From NCBI GenBank assembly GCA_028282705.1, contig JANQHI010000023.1, forward strand, positions 1-40,151: DNA of 40,151 nt, in the 5' to 3' direction. This document shows positions 7,844 through 17,310 of this stretch, one piece after another. The stretch's first letter is position 1, and each line of letters opens with the position of its first letter. Position numbers and translations under genes: made by a program. Source of the DNA: Prolixibacteraceae bacterium (lineage in GTDB: Bacteria > Bacteroidota > Bacteroidia > Bacteroidales > Prolixibacteraceae). The notes beneath the pieces are model-generated. The model was not told where the DNA came from. It ran no database searches and saw only the letters and a program-made list of their open reading frames with translations.

Positions 7844-9290
7844 GGCTTACCAATTCTTTTTGTCCTTCTAATATATCCAAAATCCTTTTTGATAACAGTT
7901 TGCCTACCTCAGAAGCTCCTAGTGGGGTAAAGTGCACATAGTCTTTATTCCCCAAAGGAGGTATCCTGTCTACCCAATCAATCATACTACCATCTCCTCC
8001 CATGGTTTGGTAAAGATTCCAAAATGCACAGTTATTTTCAAATGCTGCTTCCTTCTGGGCTTTTACGATTCCTGGTATATTTGAATAAGAGGCCAATTCC
8101 CCTTTTTCCCTGTGTGCCATATCTGATGCACTGGCCAACAAGACAGGTACAGTTGGAAATTGAGCTTTGAGAAACTGTATATCTTTAACGAGCATATTCT
8201 TATAGAAACCATAATTCCTGGCCACATTGGGTACTACATTCACCCCATAATGGAGGATGATAAATGAAGGCTTAATATATTCAGCCATTTGCATAAAGGT
8301 TGTTGTATCCAACCTTACAAATTCAGGGGTTGATTTTCCTCTTAGGGCAATGTTATCAACCATGATGCCAAAAGGGCTTTCCATGGATAAACCATAAATA
8401 ACCAATTCAGATGTTGTTTGGAATTTTAGCTCTAACAGGTTAGGGGTATCCCCAAAGTTCAGCATTAATTGGTTAACCAGGTTTTTTGATGCTAGTTTTT
8501 GGTTATGTACTGGCTTTCCATTTTTCACCACTTCAACAGAGGCTTCTCCTGTTGTCCTGTAAAGTAGTTGTATTTTAGAATACCCCCCAGTTTTTGATGG
8601 ATTAATGGTTTTGATTTTTACCCATGCTTGTTCTGTTGAATCAGGGCTTGTGCTTGCCTTTTTTATGCTGAATGATTCACATAGTAAACCAGCATCAATA
8701 TTTTTTCTTTTGTTTCCTACAACTGAAGTTTTATCCCAGTTCTTTGAGGTAGACATAATAAAATTATTGGTAGTGTTGTAGATATCCATTATAGGCACCA
8801 GCCCTCTTCCTGAGCCTCCATATTGAGCCTGCATTTTCTTCCTGAAAACAGAAGTGATCCTGTCATTTTCAATTTGTGAATCACCAAAATACATAATCCT
8901 GGCAGGTTGTTTCAATGTACCAATGTTTGCCATTGTGGCCTTTAAGCTACTCCAATGGTCAATGGTATCATTGAAAAACTGGATTGAACTTTCAGCAAAC
9001 TTCTTTTTAGGGACTTCCATCTTTTTTTGAGGTTGACTAGATGTATCAACTTTGGGTGTTTGGATTTTTTTTTCAGTAGTTAATAAAACTGAATCTGTAT
9101 AATGGGTTGAACCAGGTTGGTTTATAATAGGTTTGGGTGTTGTGGTTGATAATTCTTTCCTGGGGGTGTATTTAAAGAAATGGATATTAACTCCCATTAT
9201 GTCCCAGCCACCATGTGGTGTTAGCCATGATAAAAAGATCAAGGCTATTAAAAGCAGTGCAAAAAAGAGAAACAATCTAAATGGCTTCAT
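7833..9290 (-). CDS. Membrane-anchored SGNH/GDSL hydrolase, partner of the MBOAT
   Basis: An N-terminal hydrophobic segment (KPFRLFLFFALLLIALIFLS) anchors the protein, and a Thr/Pro/Lys-rich linker of about 80 residues follows. The SGNH hydrolase domain has the nucleophile Ser in MYFGDSQIEND, a block-III-like ILHYGVN and the terminal Asp/His in DYVHFTPLGA. It is co-transcribed with the MBOAT gene, as in other O-acetylation systems where a periplasmic SGNH protein completes acyl transfer or removes acyl groups. I chose the ATG at 9290 rather than the one at 9302 because a promoter ending near 9311 would leave almost no leader for the earlier start. Confidence 0.85.
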   Translation of the reverse strand: MKPFRLFLFFALLLIALIFLSWLTPHGGWDIMGVNIHFFKYTPRKELSTTTPKPIINQPGSTHYTDSVLLTTEKKIQTPKVDTSSQPQKKMEVPKKKFAESSIQFFNDTIDHWSSLKATMANIGTLKQPARIMYFGDSQIENDRITSVFRKKMQAQYGGSGRGLVPIMDIYNTTNNFIMSTSKNWDKTSVVGNKRKNIDAGLLCESFSIKKASTSPDSTEQAWVKIKTINPSKTGGYSKIQLLYRTTGEASVEVVKNGKPVHNQKLASKNLVNQLMLNFGDTPNLLELKFQTTSELVIYGLSMESPFGIMVDNIALRGKSTPEFVRLDTTTFMQMAEYIKPSFIILHYGVNVVPNVARNYGFYKNMLVKDIQFLKAQFPTVPVLLASASDMAHREKGELASYSNIPGIVKAQKEAAFENNCAFWNLYQTMGGDGSMIDWVDRIPPLGNKDYVHFTPLGASEVGKLLSKRILDILEGQKELVSHVQ

Positions 9291-9310
9291 ATGAGAGTTC
9301 AAGTTGAAAA

Positions 9311-9340
9311 CAAAGATATAGTGAAAAAAGCAATCTTCAA
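9311..9340 (-). promoter_or_regulatory. Promoter of the SGNH-MBOAT operon
   Basis: On the minus strand, TTG (9340-9338) is followed after exactly 19 nt by TATCTTTG (9318-9311). This is a full match to the Bacteroidota consensus TTG-N19-21-TAnnTTTG. Transcription should start at about 9304-9306, giving a leader of about 15 nt to the ATG at 9290. Confidence 0.75.
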
Positions 9341-9378
9341 CAACCTTTACATGCTAATCCTATTTAACTAGACTTATT

Positions 9379-10998
9379 TCAGGCTTTTTTCCTGATTTTT
9401 AATTTCTGCCCTGGGTAAAGGCCTTTTACATCTGTGATGTTATTAAGCTTCATCAGGTCTTTATTTGAAATTCCAGGAAATTTAGCAGCAATGGTCCAAA
9501 GGTTATCACCCCTTCTTACAGTATAATATTCATAACTTGGGTCAAGAGGTTGAGGTTCCTTTTTTGTTGTTGAAGCTGGTGATTTACCAATCATCCATTG
9601 TTTGGCTTCAAATGACATGCCATCCACTTTAGCATAATACTCTTTCTTTTCTTTGGGCACATAAATCAGGAGTTTTTGCCCAACCCTGATGATGTTCCTT
9701 CTTACATTATTCCAATACCTGAGGTCTGCTGCCCTTACATTGTACCAACTTGAAATGTATCCAATATTGTCACCTGATTTAACCACATAATATACTTTCA
9801 CTTTGCCTTTAATGTCAACAGAGGTGTAACGTGCTGAACTTGATGAAGGTTTAGCCAGGGTATTGTCAGGGAAAAATTTTTCACGTTCGTGGCTAAAGAT
9901 TGTTCCTTCATTGTCAATAAAATCAGCCACATGGTCATTTGGGATCCTTAATGGATATGGTTTTTCTGAGCGTGCAGGTATCACATCCAGGCGGTACATT
10001 GGGTTAAGCTCCCTTAGTTGTTCAATATCAAGGCCGAGTGTGGTTGCCACTTGTTTCAGGTTCAGGTAATCACTGACCATTATGGTGTCAGTCATTATTG
10101 GGATGCTGGGCAGTATAGGTACTAAGTTATGCTCTTTGTAGTAATTCATTACATAGGTAGCTGCAATAAATGCTGGCACATATCCCCTGGTTTCCCTGGG
10201 AAGCCTGTAATAGATTGACCAATAGTCCCTTTTCCCACCTGACCTCCTGATTGCTTTATTTACATTGCCTGGGCCACAGTTATAGGCAGCTATTACCAGA
10301 TGCCAATCCTGGTACACATCATATAGTTGTTTCAGATATTTTGCTGCTGCTTCTGACGAACGTATTTCATCACGCCTTTCATCTACAAAACTGGTAATAT
10401 CCAGCTTCATCATTTTGGCAGTCCTATACACAAATTGCCACAACCCTGTTGCCCCAGCCCATGACCTTGCCCTGGGGTTTAAAGCTGACTCAATTATGGG
10501 TAGGTATTTTAACTCAAGGGGCATGTCATATTTGTCGAGGGTTTCCTCAAAAATAGGGAAGTAATAAGCTGATAACCCAAGCATTACCTCAACCTGCTTC
10601 CTTCTTTTAAAGGTATAAAGCGATATAAAATTTTTTACAACTTTATTATAGGAAAGATCCATTGGGCTATCTATTTTTCCTAGCCTTTCAATATAAACAG
10701 AATCAGGAAGCAATGTGCCTGTAAAAGCTTTGGCTTCTACTTCAGAGCTATCTATCAGAAACAGGTTTTGAACATACCATGAGCTGACCAGGCTATCCAT
10801 TTTTTCTTCAAAAATGTCGTTTAGGTTTTCATCAGGTTCAACATATTCATGCTTGTATCCTTCAGTGGTGGTATCTAATGCAGTAACCCTAATTTGGCGT
10901 ATTGGTTTTAGTTTATCTTTGGATATACCCTGCAAATGAAAGGAGAACACAAGAAATAAAGATAATAGGACTATGGCAGGTTCACGTTTCATAACCAA
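9379..10998 (-). CDS. MltD-like lytic transglycosylase with LysM domains
   Basis: This secreted murein hydrolase cleaves the glycan strand with 1,6-anhydro product formation. It has a signal peptide (about residues 1-25) and an N-terminal helical region. An SLT domain follows with catalytic Glu170 in PIIESALNPRARSWAGATGL, then GLWQF and AYNCGPGNVNKAI. The C-terminus has two clear LysM peptidoglycan-binding modules (YYVVKSGDNIGYISSWYNV, about 400-450; YYTVRRGDNLWTIAAKFPGI, about 487-539), and a degenerate LysM-like segment near 310-365. The length of 539 is typical for Bacteroidota MltD-type proteins. It starts 3 bp after the DUF5683 stop, as the last gene of the parAB operon. Confidence 0.92.
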   Translation of the reverse strand: MVMKREPAIVLLSLFLVFSFHLQGISKDKLKPIRQIRVTALDTTTEGYKHEYVEPDENLNDIFEEKMDSLVSSWYVQNLFLIDSSEVEAKAFTGTLLPDSVYIERLGKIDSPMDLSYNKVVKNFISLYTFKRRKQVEVMLGLSAYYFPIFEETLDKYDMPLELKYLPIIESALNPRARSWAGATGLWQFVYRTAKMMKLDITSFVDERRDEIRSSEAAAKYLKQLYDVYQDWHLVIAAYNCGPGNVNKAIRRSGGKRDYWSIYYRLPRETRGYVPAFIAATYVMNYYKEHNLVPILPSIPIMTDTIMVSDYLNLKQVATTLGLDIEQLRELNPMYRLDVIPARSEKPYPLRIPNDHVADFIDNEGTIFSHEREKFFPDNTLAKPSSSSARYTSVDIKGKVKVYYVVKSGDNIGYISSWYNVRAADLRYWNNVRRNIIRVGQKLLIYVPKEKKEYYAKVDGMSFEAKQWMIGKSPASTTKKEPQPLDPSYEYYTVRRGDNLWTIAAKFPGISNKDLMKLNNITDVKGLYPGQKLKIRKKA

Positions 10999-11001
10999 AA
11001 A

Positions 11002-11613
11002 TTAGAAAGTAAAGGTACAAGTTAAACAATAAATGTTTTCATTATTGAATGTGTGGATAGAAGGTTGCCAGTTAAAAGTTAGGTCATCTGTTAAGTCAAG
11101 GTTATAAAAATGAGCATCCACACTGGCATCAATTATATTTAATGCATAAAATGCAGCAGTGCTTATTATCAGGAAGTCCCTATTCCTCCTATAATAATCC
11201 TGGCTTTTTATAAGGGCATCTTTTACCTGAGCCAATTCAGTGCTGTTGGTTAGGTCAAACCTGTCAATACCCTCAATTTTCATGTATGATGTTGTTGTTT
11301 CATCATCATCAGTTAAATCAAGGTATCCTGATTTGTATAATTGGTAAGAATCATTATTCCAGTCAATAAAATAGGCCAGTGCCCCAAAACCAAGGTATAC
11401 AATGGGGATTTTCCAATACTTTTTATTATAGGCTTGCCCAAGCCCTGGTAAAATAGCAGAATAAATGGTTGCTTTTTTTGGGGAATGGGTTATTTCATTA
11501 ACAACCACAGCAGTATCAACCTGCTCTGTATTATTTAAAACCTGAGCAACTGAAGGTTGTATAAAAATGGCCAATGTAATAATACAAACTAATATTCTTC
11601 CCAAAATCTTCAA
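11002..11613 (-). CDS. DUF5683-family membrane protein
   Basis: This 203-aa protein starts with a signal peptide (about residues 1-23). The motif KKATIYSAILPGLGQAYNKKYWKIPIVY is characteristic of the DUF5683 family, with a hydrophobic segment before FIDWNNDSY and another near DFLIISTAAFYALN. The function is unknown. The family sits directly downstream of parB in many Bacteroidota, as here (32 bp gap), and the transglycosylase follows at 3 bp. The context suggests an envelope role linked to growth or division. Confidence 0.8.
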   Translation of the reverse strand: MKILGRILVCIITLAIFIQPSVAQVLNNTEQVDTAVVVNEITHSPKKATIYSAILPGLGQAYNKKYWKIPIVYLGFGALAYFIDWNNDSYQLYKSGYLDLTDDDETTTSYMKIEGIDRFDLTNSTELAQVKDALIKSQDYYRRNRDFLIISTAAFYALNIIDASVDAHFYNLDLTDDLTFNWQPSIHTFNNENIYCLTCTFTF

Positions 11614-11645
11614 TCCTTTAAATAACTGGTTTTATGGGGAAAATG

Positions 11646-12527
11646 TTAACCATCCCCTTTTTTTAGTATTTCTACAATCCTGTCAAAATCATTCTTTGAG
11701 TTGAAGGGGATGATAATTTTACCTTTACCCCTGCTGTTTACTGAAAAATTTACAGGTGATTTAAAATAGGAAGTTAGTTTATCTTTTAAAGAAAGGTATT
11801 CTTTTGGGATCATTACTGAACTGGACTTTCTTTTTTCTGTTTTGCCAGCATCAGGATTCAGCCCCCTTACAATTTCTTCAACCTTCCTTACAGAAAAGTC
11901 ATTCTTTACAATTTCATTAAAAATAAATACCTGGTTTTCAGGGTCTTTTATGTTTACTAATGCCCTGGCATGCCCCATGGTTATTTGTTTATCCCTTATC
12001 CCTTTCTGGATAATTGCAGGTAATTTCAAAAGCCTTAAGTAGTTAGCAATTGTTGACCTCTTTTTCCCTACCCTTGAACTCAATTGGCCTTGTGTGAGGT
12101 TGCATTCTTCAATAAGCCTTTCATAGCTAAATGCAATCTCAATGGCATCAAGGTCTTCGCGTTGGATATTTTCAACCAATGCCATTTCAAGCATGCCATC
12201 ATCTTCAGCTTCACGCACATAGGCAGGCAACTTCTTCAGCCCTGCCATTTTTGCTGCCCTGAAACGCCTTTCTCCTGCAATAATCTGGTATTTACCTTCA
12301 CCTATTTTTCGTAAAGTAAGAGGCTGGATTAAACCAATTTCTTTGATGGACAATGAAAGCTCTTCCAATGTTTCTTCATTGAACTTTGAACGTGGCTGGA
12401 ATGGGTTAACCTCAATTTGAGATATTTCAATTTCATTGATGCCAGCACCTGATTCTTTCAGGTTATCAGCATCATCAATTAATGCACCCAAGCCCCTTCC
12501 TAAAGCATTTCTTTTGCCCATTTTCAA
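11646..12527 (-). CDS. parB: Chromosome partitioning protein ParB
   Basis: This is a ParB/Spo0J-type DNA-binding CTP hydrolase that loads at parS and assists origin segregation. The N-terminus KRNALGRGLGALI is diagnostic. The ParB/Srx nuclease-like fold follows with NPFQPRS and the CTP-binding GERRFRAAK motif. A helix-turn-helix (LTQGQLSSRVGKKRSTIANYL) and a C-terminal dimerisation region come next. The length of 293 is normal. It follows parA by 6 bp. I saw no convincing parS site in the window. Confidence 0.95.
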   Translation of the reverse strand: MKMGKRNALGRGLGALIDDADNLKESGAGINEIEISQIEVNPFQPRSKFNEETLEELSLSIKEIGLIQPLTLRKIGEGKYQIIAGERRFRAAKMAGLKKLPAYVREAEDDGMLEMALVENIQREDLDAIEIAFSYERLIEECNLTQGQLSSRVGKKRSTIANYLRLLKLPAIIQKGIRDKQITMGHARALVNIKDPENQVFIFNEIVKNDFSVRKVEEIVRGLNPDAGKTEKRKSSSVMIPKEYLSLKDKLTSYFKSPVNFSVNSRGKGKIIIPFNSKNDFDRIVEILKKGDG

Positions 12528-12533
12528 AATAGT

Positions 12534-13337
12534 TTAAAAATTAATAACCTTCTCTTCACTTGTTAATTTGGTAAGTGAATTTCTTTGTAATATCTCCCTT
12601 GCCAGGTTCATGTGGTTAATAGCCCCTTTTGAACTGGCATCATAGAGGATAACTGGTTTTCCATAACTGGGAGCTTCACTGAGTTTGATGTTGCGTTGGA
12701 TCACTGTTTCAAAAACCATTTCCTGGAAGTGTTTTTTCACTTCTTCATAAACCTGGTTAGATAAATTCAGGCGTGAATCAAACATGGTCAGCAAAAACCC
12801 TTCAATTTCAAGCTCAGGGTTTAAACGATTCTGGATGATTTTAATTGTATTTAATAATTTCCCTAACCCTTCAAGCGCAAAGTACTCACATTGCACAGGG
12901 ATAATGACTGAATCAGCAGCAGTAAGGGCATTTACAGTTATCAGCCCTAATGATGGAGAACAATCAATAAAAATGAAATCATAATCATCTTTAATCTTGT
13001 GCATGGCATGCTTTAAAACCTTTTCCCTATTGGGGAGGTTGAGCATTTCAATTTCAGCTCCTACCAGGTCAATATGTGATGGAATTAAATCAAGCCTTTC
13101 AATGTCTGATTTCAGGATGATTTTTTTAGGGTCCATGTCATCTACAATGCACTCATAAATACTTGATTGCACAGTTTTCACGTCAAAACCCAGCCCTGAA
13201 GTGGCATTAGCCTGTGGGTCAGCATCTACTACCAATACCTTTTGCTCCAAAACTGCCAGGCTGGCTGCCAGGTTAATTGTTGTTGTGGTTTTTCCAACTC
13301 CTCCTTTTTGGTTTGCCAAAGCAATAATTTTACCCAT
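12534..13337 (-). CDS. parA: Chromosome partitioning ATPase ParA (Soj)
   Basis: This is a deviant-Walker ATPase of the ParA/MinD family. It has the A motif KGGVGKTTTTINLA with its signature lysine, A' (VVDADPQANAT) and the B motif (IFIDCSPSLG). The 267-aa length lacks an N-terminal HTH, as expected for chromosomal Soj-type proteins. It is the first gene of the parA-parB-DUF5683-transglycosylase operon, with a TAnnTTTG promoter element 25 bp upstream. Confidence 0.96.
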   Translation of the reverse strand: MGKIIALANQKGGVGKTTTTINLAASLAVLEQKVLVVDADPQANATSGLGFDVKTVQSSIYECIVDDMDPKKIILKSDIERLDLIPSHIDLVGAEIEMLNLPNREKVLKHAMHKIKDDYDFIFIDCSPSLGLITVNALTAADSVIIPVQCEYFALEGLGKLLNTIKIIQNRLNPELEIEGFLLTMFDSRLNLSNQVYEEVKKHFQEMVFETVIQRNIKLSEAPSYGKPVILYDASSKGAINHMNLAREILQRNSLTKLTSEEKVINF

Positions 13338-13361
13338 ATAAATCCTTTTTTAGGTAGGTTT

Positions 13362-13369
13362 CAAAGTTA
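13362..13369 (-). promoter_or_regulatory. Predicted -7 promoter element for the parAB operon
   Basis: The minus strand reads TAACTTTG, an exact TAnnTTTG match, 25 bp before the parA ATG. The expected -33 position lacks a clear TTG. Confidence 0.45.
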
Positions 13370-13452
13370 ATATTTTATCAGTAATGAGTTAAATAAAAAT
13401 TGTTAATTGTATGTTGATAAGGTTATAAGAAATTAACAATCCACAAAAGATG

Positions 13453-14451
13453 TTACGAGTCAATATTGGCAATGACCTCTTTTATAAGCAATTCTTTATC
13501 AATGGGAACTACACCAACTTTTTCGCAAACAAGACCACCAGCAATGTTAGACATCATGGCAAGTATTTTGGGAGATAGCCCTGCTGAAAGGCATAAACTG
13601 GCTACACTTATAACAGTATCCCCAGCACCTGAAACATCAGCAATGTAACGAATATTGGCAGGGTAATATGATTCTTCAACCCCATTGCTTATAATAACTC
13701 CTAATTCTGAGAGTGTTACAAAAATCAGCTTAAACCCCCTTTTTTGTTTGTGTGAAACTGCTGCTTTCAATAAACCTTCCAGGTCTCCTTTTTTCAGGTT
13801 GCTTTTGGTACCCAGGTTGAATTCCTTAAAATTGGGTTTGAAAAGGTCAATATTTTTATATAGCTGGAAATTCCTATTTTTGGGGTCAACAGCTGTTTTG
13901 ATATTTTTTTCTTTGGCAAGCTCAGTTACTTTTTTTACAAGGCTTGGTGTAATTACACCTTTATCATAATCAACAAAAATGATCACATCAATTTGTTGGT
14001 TTTCAACAGTTTTTTTAACTGATTTATATAATTGCTGCTCTAGTTCAGGGGATATGTAATGGATTGATTCTTCATCAACCCTGGCAATGTGTTGCCCATT
14101 GCTGATAACCCTGCTCTTTACTGTTGTTTTCCTATCAGGGTCAACCAATATACCTTCTGGTGACAGCTTCCTTTTTTTCAGGAGTTTTAAGAAATCTTTT
14201 CCTTTTTCATCATCACCAATGACTGCAAAAAGGAGAGGAGTGGCTCCAAGCGAACTTATGTTGAGCGAAACATTTGCAGCTCCTCCCAGGCGGTTTTCTG
14301 TGTTTGTTATAGAAACAATAGGTATAGGGGCTTCAGGTGAAATCCTTTCAATTTTTCCCCATAAATAGGTGTCAACCATGGCATCACCAATGATGATTGC
14401 CTTTAGGCCTTCAAACTTCTGGAATATCTGGTTTACCTGTGTTTTTTTCAC
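13453..14451 (-). CDS. rfaE1: D-glycero-beta-D-manno-heptose-7-phosphate kinase (RfaE1/HldE kinase domain)
   Basis: This PfkB-family sugar kinase phosphorylates heptose 7-phosphate at O-1 in ADP-heptose synthesis for the LPS inner core. It shows the HldE signature ISPEAPIPIV, NRLGGAANVSLNISSLGA, DEESIHYIS and the catalytic-base motif DVSGAGDTV. At 332 residues it is the kinase half only; the adenylyltransferase domain fused in E. coli HldE is absent and should be a separate gene elsewhere. The only in-frame start that fits is GTG at 14451. It appears monocistronic. Confidence 0.9.
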   Translation of the reverse strand: MKKTQVNQIFQKFEGLKAIIIGDAMVDTYLWGKIERISPEAPIPIVSITNTENRLGGAANVSLNISSLGATPLLFAVIGDDEKGKDFLKLLKKRKLSPEGILVDPDRKTTVKSRVISNGQHIARVDEESIHYISPELEQQLYKSVKKTVENQQIDVIIFVDYDKGVITPSLVKKVTELAKEKNIKTAVDPKNRNFQLYKNIDLFKPNFKEFNLGTKSNLKKGDLEGLLKAAVSHKQKRGFKLIFVTLSELGVIISNGVEESYYPANIRYIADVSGAGDTVISVASLCLSAGLSPKILAMMSNIAGGLVCEKVGVVPIDKELLIKEVIANIDS

Positions 14452-14470
14452 ATCCTCATTTTAAGAGCTA

Positions 14471-14478
14471 CAAATGTA
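14471..14478 (-). promoter_or_regulatory. Predicted -7 promoter element for the heptose kinase gene
   Basis: The minus strand reads TACATTTG, an exact TAnnTTTG match, 20 bp before the GTG start. No TTG is visible at the -33 distance. Confidence 0.45.
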
Positions 14479-14509
14479 GTAAAAAATCATAGGTGGAGAA
14501 ATGATCTTG

Positions 14510-16981
14510 TTACATTGGATCCACATCTATATTAAAAATAGCGCTACTATTGCCTGGCAATTGTTTTACTTTCAACACACAAGTTGTAATAAATGTTTTT
14601 AGCCCACCTAGGTTCTTTGTTTTGCTGAATTTTATCCAGATTTCTTTGTGGTGCCATAGTTTTATCCTGCTGATCAAAGGGAATTCAGGTCCTAAAATAG
14701 CCAGTTCTTTATTCTCTTTAAGCATTGTTGCCAGTTGCTTGGCCACAATATTCAGGTTATCCATGTTTTTATGTTTAACTACAATTTTCACTATCCTGAA
14801 ATATGGAGGGTATTTAAAGAGCTTCCTTTCAGCTATTTGCCTTGAGAATGTAGCTTCATAGGCATTACCCATTATTTCTTTAATGGTTTGGTGGTCAGGG
14901 TTTGAAGTTTGTATGACCACTTTTCCCTGCTTGTGCTTCCTGCCTGCTCGTCCACTTACTTGTGAAATAAGCTGGTAACTCCTTTCGTGTGCCCTAAAGT
15001 CGGGGAAATTAAGCAGGTTATCAGCATTTAGTACCCCTACAATACTTACGTGTTCAAAATCAAGGCCTTTGGTAACCATTTGTGTACCTACCAGGATATC
15101 AATTTCCCTTTTTTCAAGTTTCCTGATAATCTTTTCAAAAGCATTTTTCCCCCTAGTTGAATCAAGGTCCATCCTGCCAACACGTGCTGAAGGGAAGAGC
15201 TGTTTTAGTTCATCTTCAATTTTTTCAGTCCCTATGCCACGTGTTTTTAGTTCAGGAGAACCACAATCATGGCAAGCTTTAGCCATGGGCATATAGTATC
15301 CACAGTAATGGCAGGTTAGTTGTTTTTTATATTTATGGTAAGTCAGGCTTACATCACATTTGTTGCATTTGGGTATCCAGCCACAATCCATACATTCTAC
15401 AAAAGGGGCATACCCTCTGCGGTTTTGGAATAAAATTACTTGTTCCTTTTTTGCTAATGCCTGCTCAATTTCATCATAAAGTTGAGGGGTAAAGAAGGAT
15501 TTCATCTTTTTGCGTTTGAAAGCCCATTGGATGTCAGCAACAACCATATCAGGGAGTTCCATTTTCCCATATCTTTTATTTAGTTCAACCAACCCAAATT
15601 TCCCTGACTTTGCGTTAAAGTATGATTCAAATGAGGGGGTGGCTGTCCCCAACAATATATTAGCTTTTGTTTGGTATCCCAGCACCACAGCCATGTCACG
15701 AGCATTGTACCTGGGGGCTGGGTCAAATTGTTTATAGCTGTTTTCATGTTCTTCATCCACAATGATCAACCCCAGGTTACTGAAAGGTAAAAAAACAGAT
15801 GACCTGGCTCCCAAGATGATGTGGTATGAATCAGCAGGATTTTCTTCAAACAGTAATACCTTATTCCAAATCTCAACTCTTTCCTGGTCATTTAGCCTGG
15901 AGTGTGATATGCCTACCTTCTTCCCAAATATATTCACCAGGCGTTGGGTGAGTTGTGTGGCCAGTGAAATTTCAGGAACCAGGTACAATACCTGCTGCCC
16001 TTTAGCCAAAGCCTCTTCAATCAGGTGGGTGTATATTTCAGTTTTCCCACTTGAGGTTACCCCATAGAGCAAAACAGCCTGCTGGTATTCAAACTGTTTC
16101 CTGATTTGCTGCAATGCTTCTTCCTGAAAAGGGTTAAGTAGGTTCAACCCTTTTTGGATGTTATTTCCTGCATCAATCCTGGACACAGGAATAAAAACTG
16201 ACTTTAATATGTTTTTGGAAAGTAACCCCTTTAGGATGGCGTTGCTGAAATGTGTCCCTTGTAACAGTTCTTTTTTCTTTATCCTGTTTGTGGTTGGTTG
16301 GTTGAATTGTTGTATTAGCCCAGAAAAATGCAATAGCAAATCCTGCTGTTTTTTTGCCCTTTTTAATGAATCAATTATTTCCTGTAACTGTTGCTCTTCT
16401 TTTATTTCAGGATTTAAAAAAATATATTCTTCCAGTTTTGGTTTGTATTTATCCGAGATTTTTTCCTCAACAGCCACTAACTTTTTTTCAATAAGTGTAT
16501 TTAATGCTTTGAATGAAAATTGTTTGCCAAGTTCCTTTTGTATTTGCTGGACAGCTTTGGGTTTGGCTTCCAGGTTCTGGAAGATCAGTTCCTGGTTTTC
16601 GGGAAGTACAATATCATCATACCCTTCAGTTTTTATAATTTTTGTCTGGCTTTCCAGCTTCATAGCAGCAGGAAGGGCAGCTTTCATTATTTCACCCAGG
16701 GTGCAACAATAATAGTTTGATATCCAGTTCCAGAGTTTCAGGTTTTCAGGATAAATAACAGGCTTTTCATCAATGATTGACTGAACCTCTTTTACCTCAT
16801 AGCCTGAAGGTGCATCCTGATGGATCTTATATATTATGGCTGAATAAAATTTGCGTGCGCCAAACTGCACAATTACCCTGATGCCAGGTTTTATTGGATC
16901 CAAAAAAGGTTCGGGAACCATATAAGTAAATGGTCCTTGCAGGGGAAGTGGCAATATGACATCAACAAATGTTTTTTCCAT
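14510..16981 (-). CDS. priA: Primosomal replication restart helicase PriA
   Basis: This is a superfamily 2 3'-5' DNA helicase that restarts stalled replication forks. The N-terminal DNA-binding domain (FVDVILPLPLQGPFTY) binds the 3' end of the leading strand. Walker A (YGVTSSGKTE, near residue 310) and the DEEH box follow. The zinc-binding insertion has eight cysteines in the stretch from CMDCGW to CHDCGS. The helicase C-terminal motifs VGTQMVTKGLDFEHV and QVSGRAGR come last. At 823 residues it is within the Bacteroidota range, and all motifs are intact. Confidence 0.95.
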   Translation of the reverse strand: MEKTFVDVILPLPLQGPFTYMVPEPFLDPIKPGIRVIVQFGARKFYSAIIYKIHQDAPSGYEVKEVQSIIDEKPVIYPENLKLWNWISNYYCCTLGEIMKAALPAAMKLESQTKIIKTEGYDDIVLPENQELIFQNLEAKPKAVQQIQKELGKQFSFKALNTLIEKKLVAVEEKISDKYKPKLEEYIFLNPEIKEEQQLQEIIDSLKRAKKQQDLLLHFSGLIQQFNQPTTNRIKKKELLQGTHFSNAILKGLLSKNILKSVFIPVSRIDAGNNIQKGLNLLNPFQEEALQQIRKQFEYQQAVLLYGVTSSGKTEIYTHLIEEALAKGQQVLYLVPEISLATQLTQRLVNIFGKKVGISHSRLNDQERVEIWNKVLLFEENPADSYHIILGARSSVFLPFSNLGLIIVDEEHENSYKQFDPAPRYNARDMAVVLGYQTKANILLGTATPSFESYFNAKSGKFGLVELNKRYGKMELPDMVVADIQWAFKRKKMKSFFTPQLYDEIEQALAKKEQVILFQNRRGYAPFVECMDCGWIPKCNKCDVSLTYHKYKKQLTCHYCGYYMPMAKACHDCGSPELKTRGIGTEKIEDELKQLFPSARVGRMDLDSTRGKNAFEKIIRKLEKREIDILVGTQMVTKGLDFEHVSIVGVLNADNLLNFPDFRAHERSYQLISQVSGRAGRKHKQGKVVIQTSNPDHQTIKEIMGNAYEATFSRQIAERKLFKYPPYFRIVKIVVKHKNMDNLNIVAKQLATMLKENKELAILGPEFPLISRIKLWHHKEIWIKFSKTKNLGGLKTFITTCVLKVKQLPGNSSAIFNIDVDPM

Positions 16982-17110
16982 AAAAAGAGGCTAGCATATG
17001 CCAGCCAACAACTCATGTAAATTTAAATGGAAAATTCCAGAAGGTCAAATTAAATAGTGTAGTTGTGGTTTTTATATGAGGCTTTGCCTTCCTCGCACAT
17101 AAATTCGGGC

Positions 17111-17192
17111 ATTCTCCCTGCCAGTAGGGGAGAATTAAAGAGGGGTTGGGAGTGGAAGTTGAAAATTTCCACAGTGCAGTTAAAAACTGCAC
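17111..17192. repeat. Multi-hairpin intergenic repeat, copy A
   Basis: Three hairpins lie in a row. The first is ATTCTCCC (17111-17118) with GGGAGAAT (17128-17135). The second is GTGGAA (17152-17157) with TTCCAC (17167-17172). The third is a perfect 8-bp stem, GTGCAGTT (17174-17181) with AACTGCAC (17185-17192). The order and the last two stems recur in copy B in the same orientation. No transposase is nearby. Confidence 0.7.
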
Positions 17193-17310
17193 CACCCAGA
17201 AAACCATGTTTTCTTCTTGCATGTGCCTGCCAATTTGTGCAAGTAGAAGTAGGGAGTTAAGGAAGATTCTATCAACCACCACAAGTTTTATTCATGCTTC
17301 ATAAAACCCA

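Noticed and set aside
16158-16712. A 184-codon open frame on the plus strand, antisense to priA
   Set aside because: It is rich in Phe, Ser and Cys, as expected for the reverse complement of an AT-rich coding region, and priA on the other strand is intact.
17013-17282. A minus-strand open frame of 89 codons between priA and ispH
   Set aside because: It runs through the hairpin repeat, has no recognisable protein features and no promoter; it is a by-product of the repeat.
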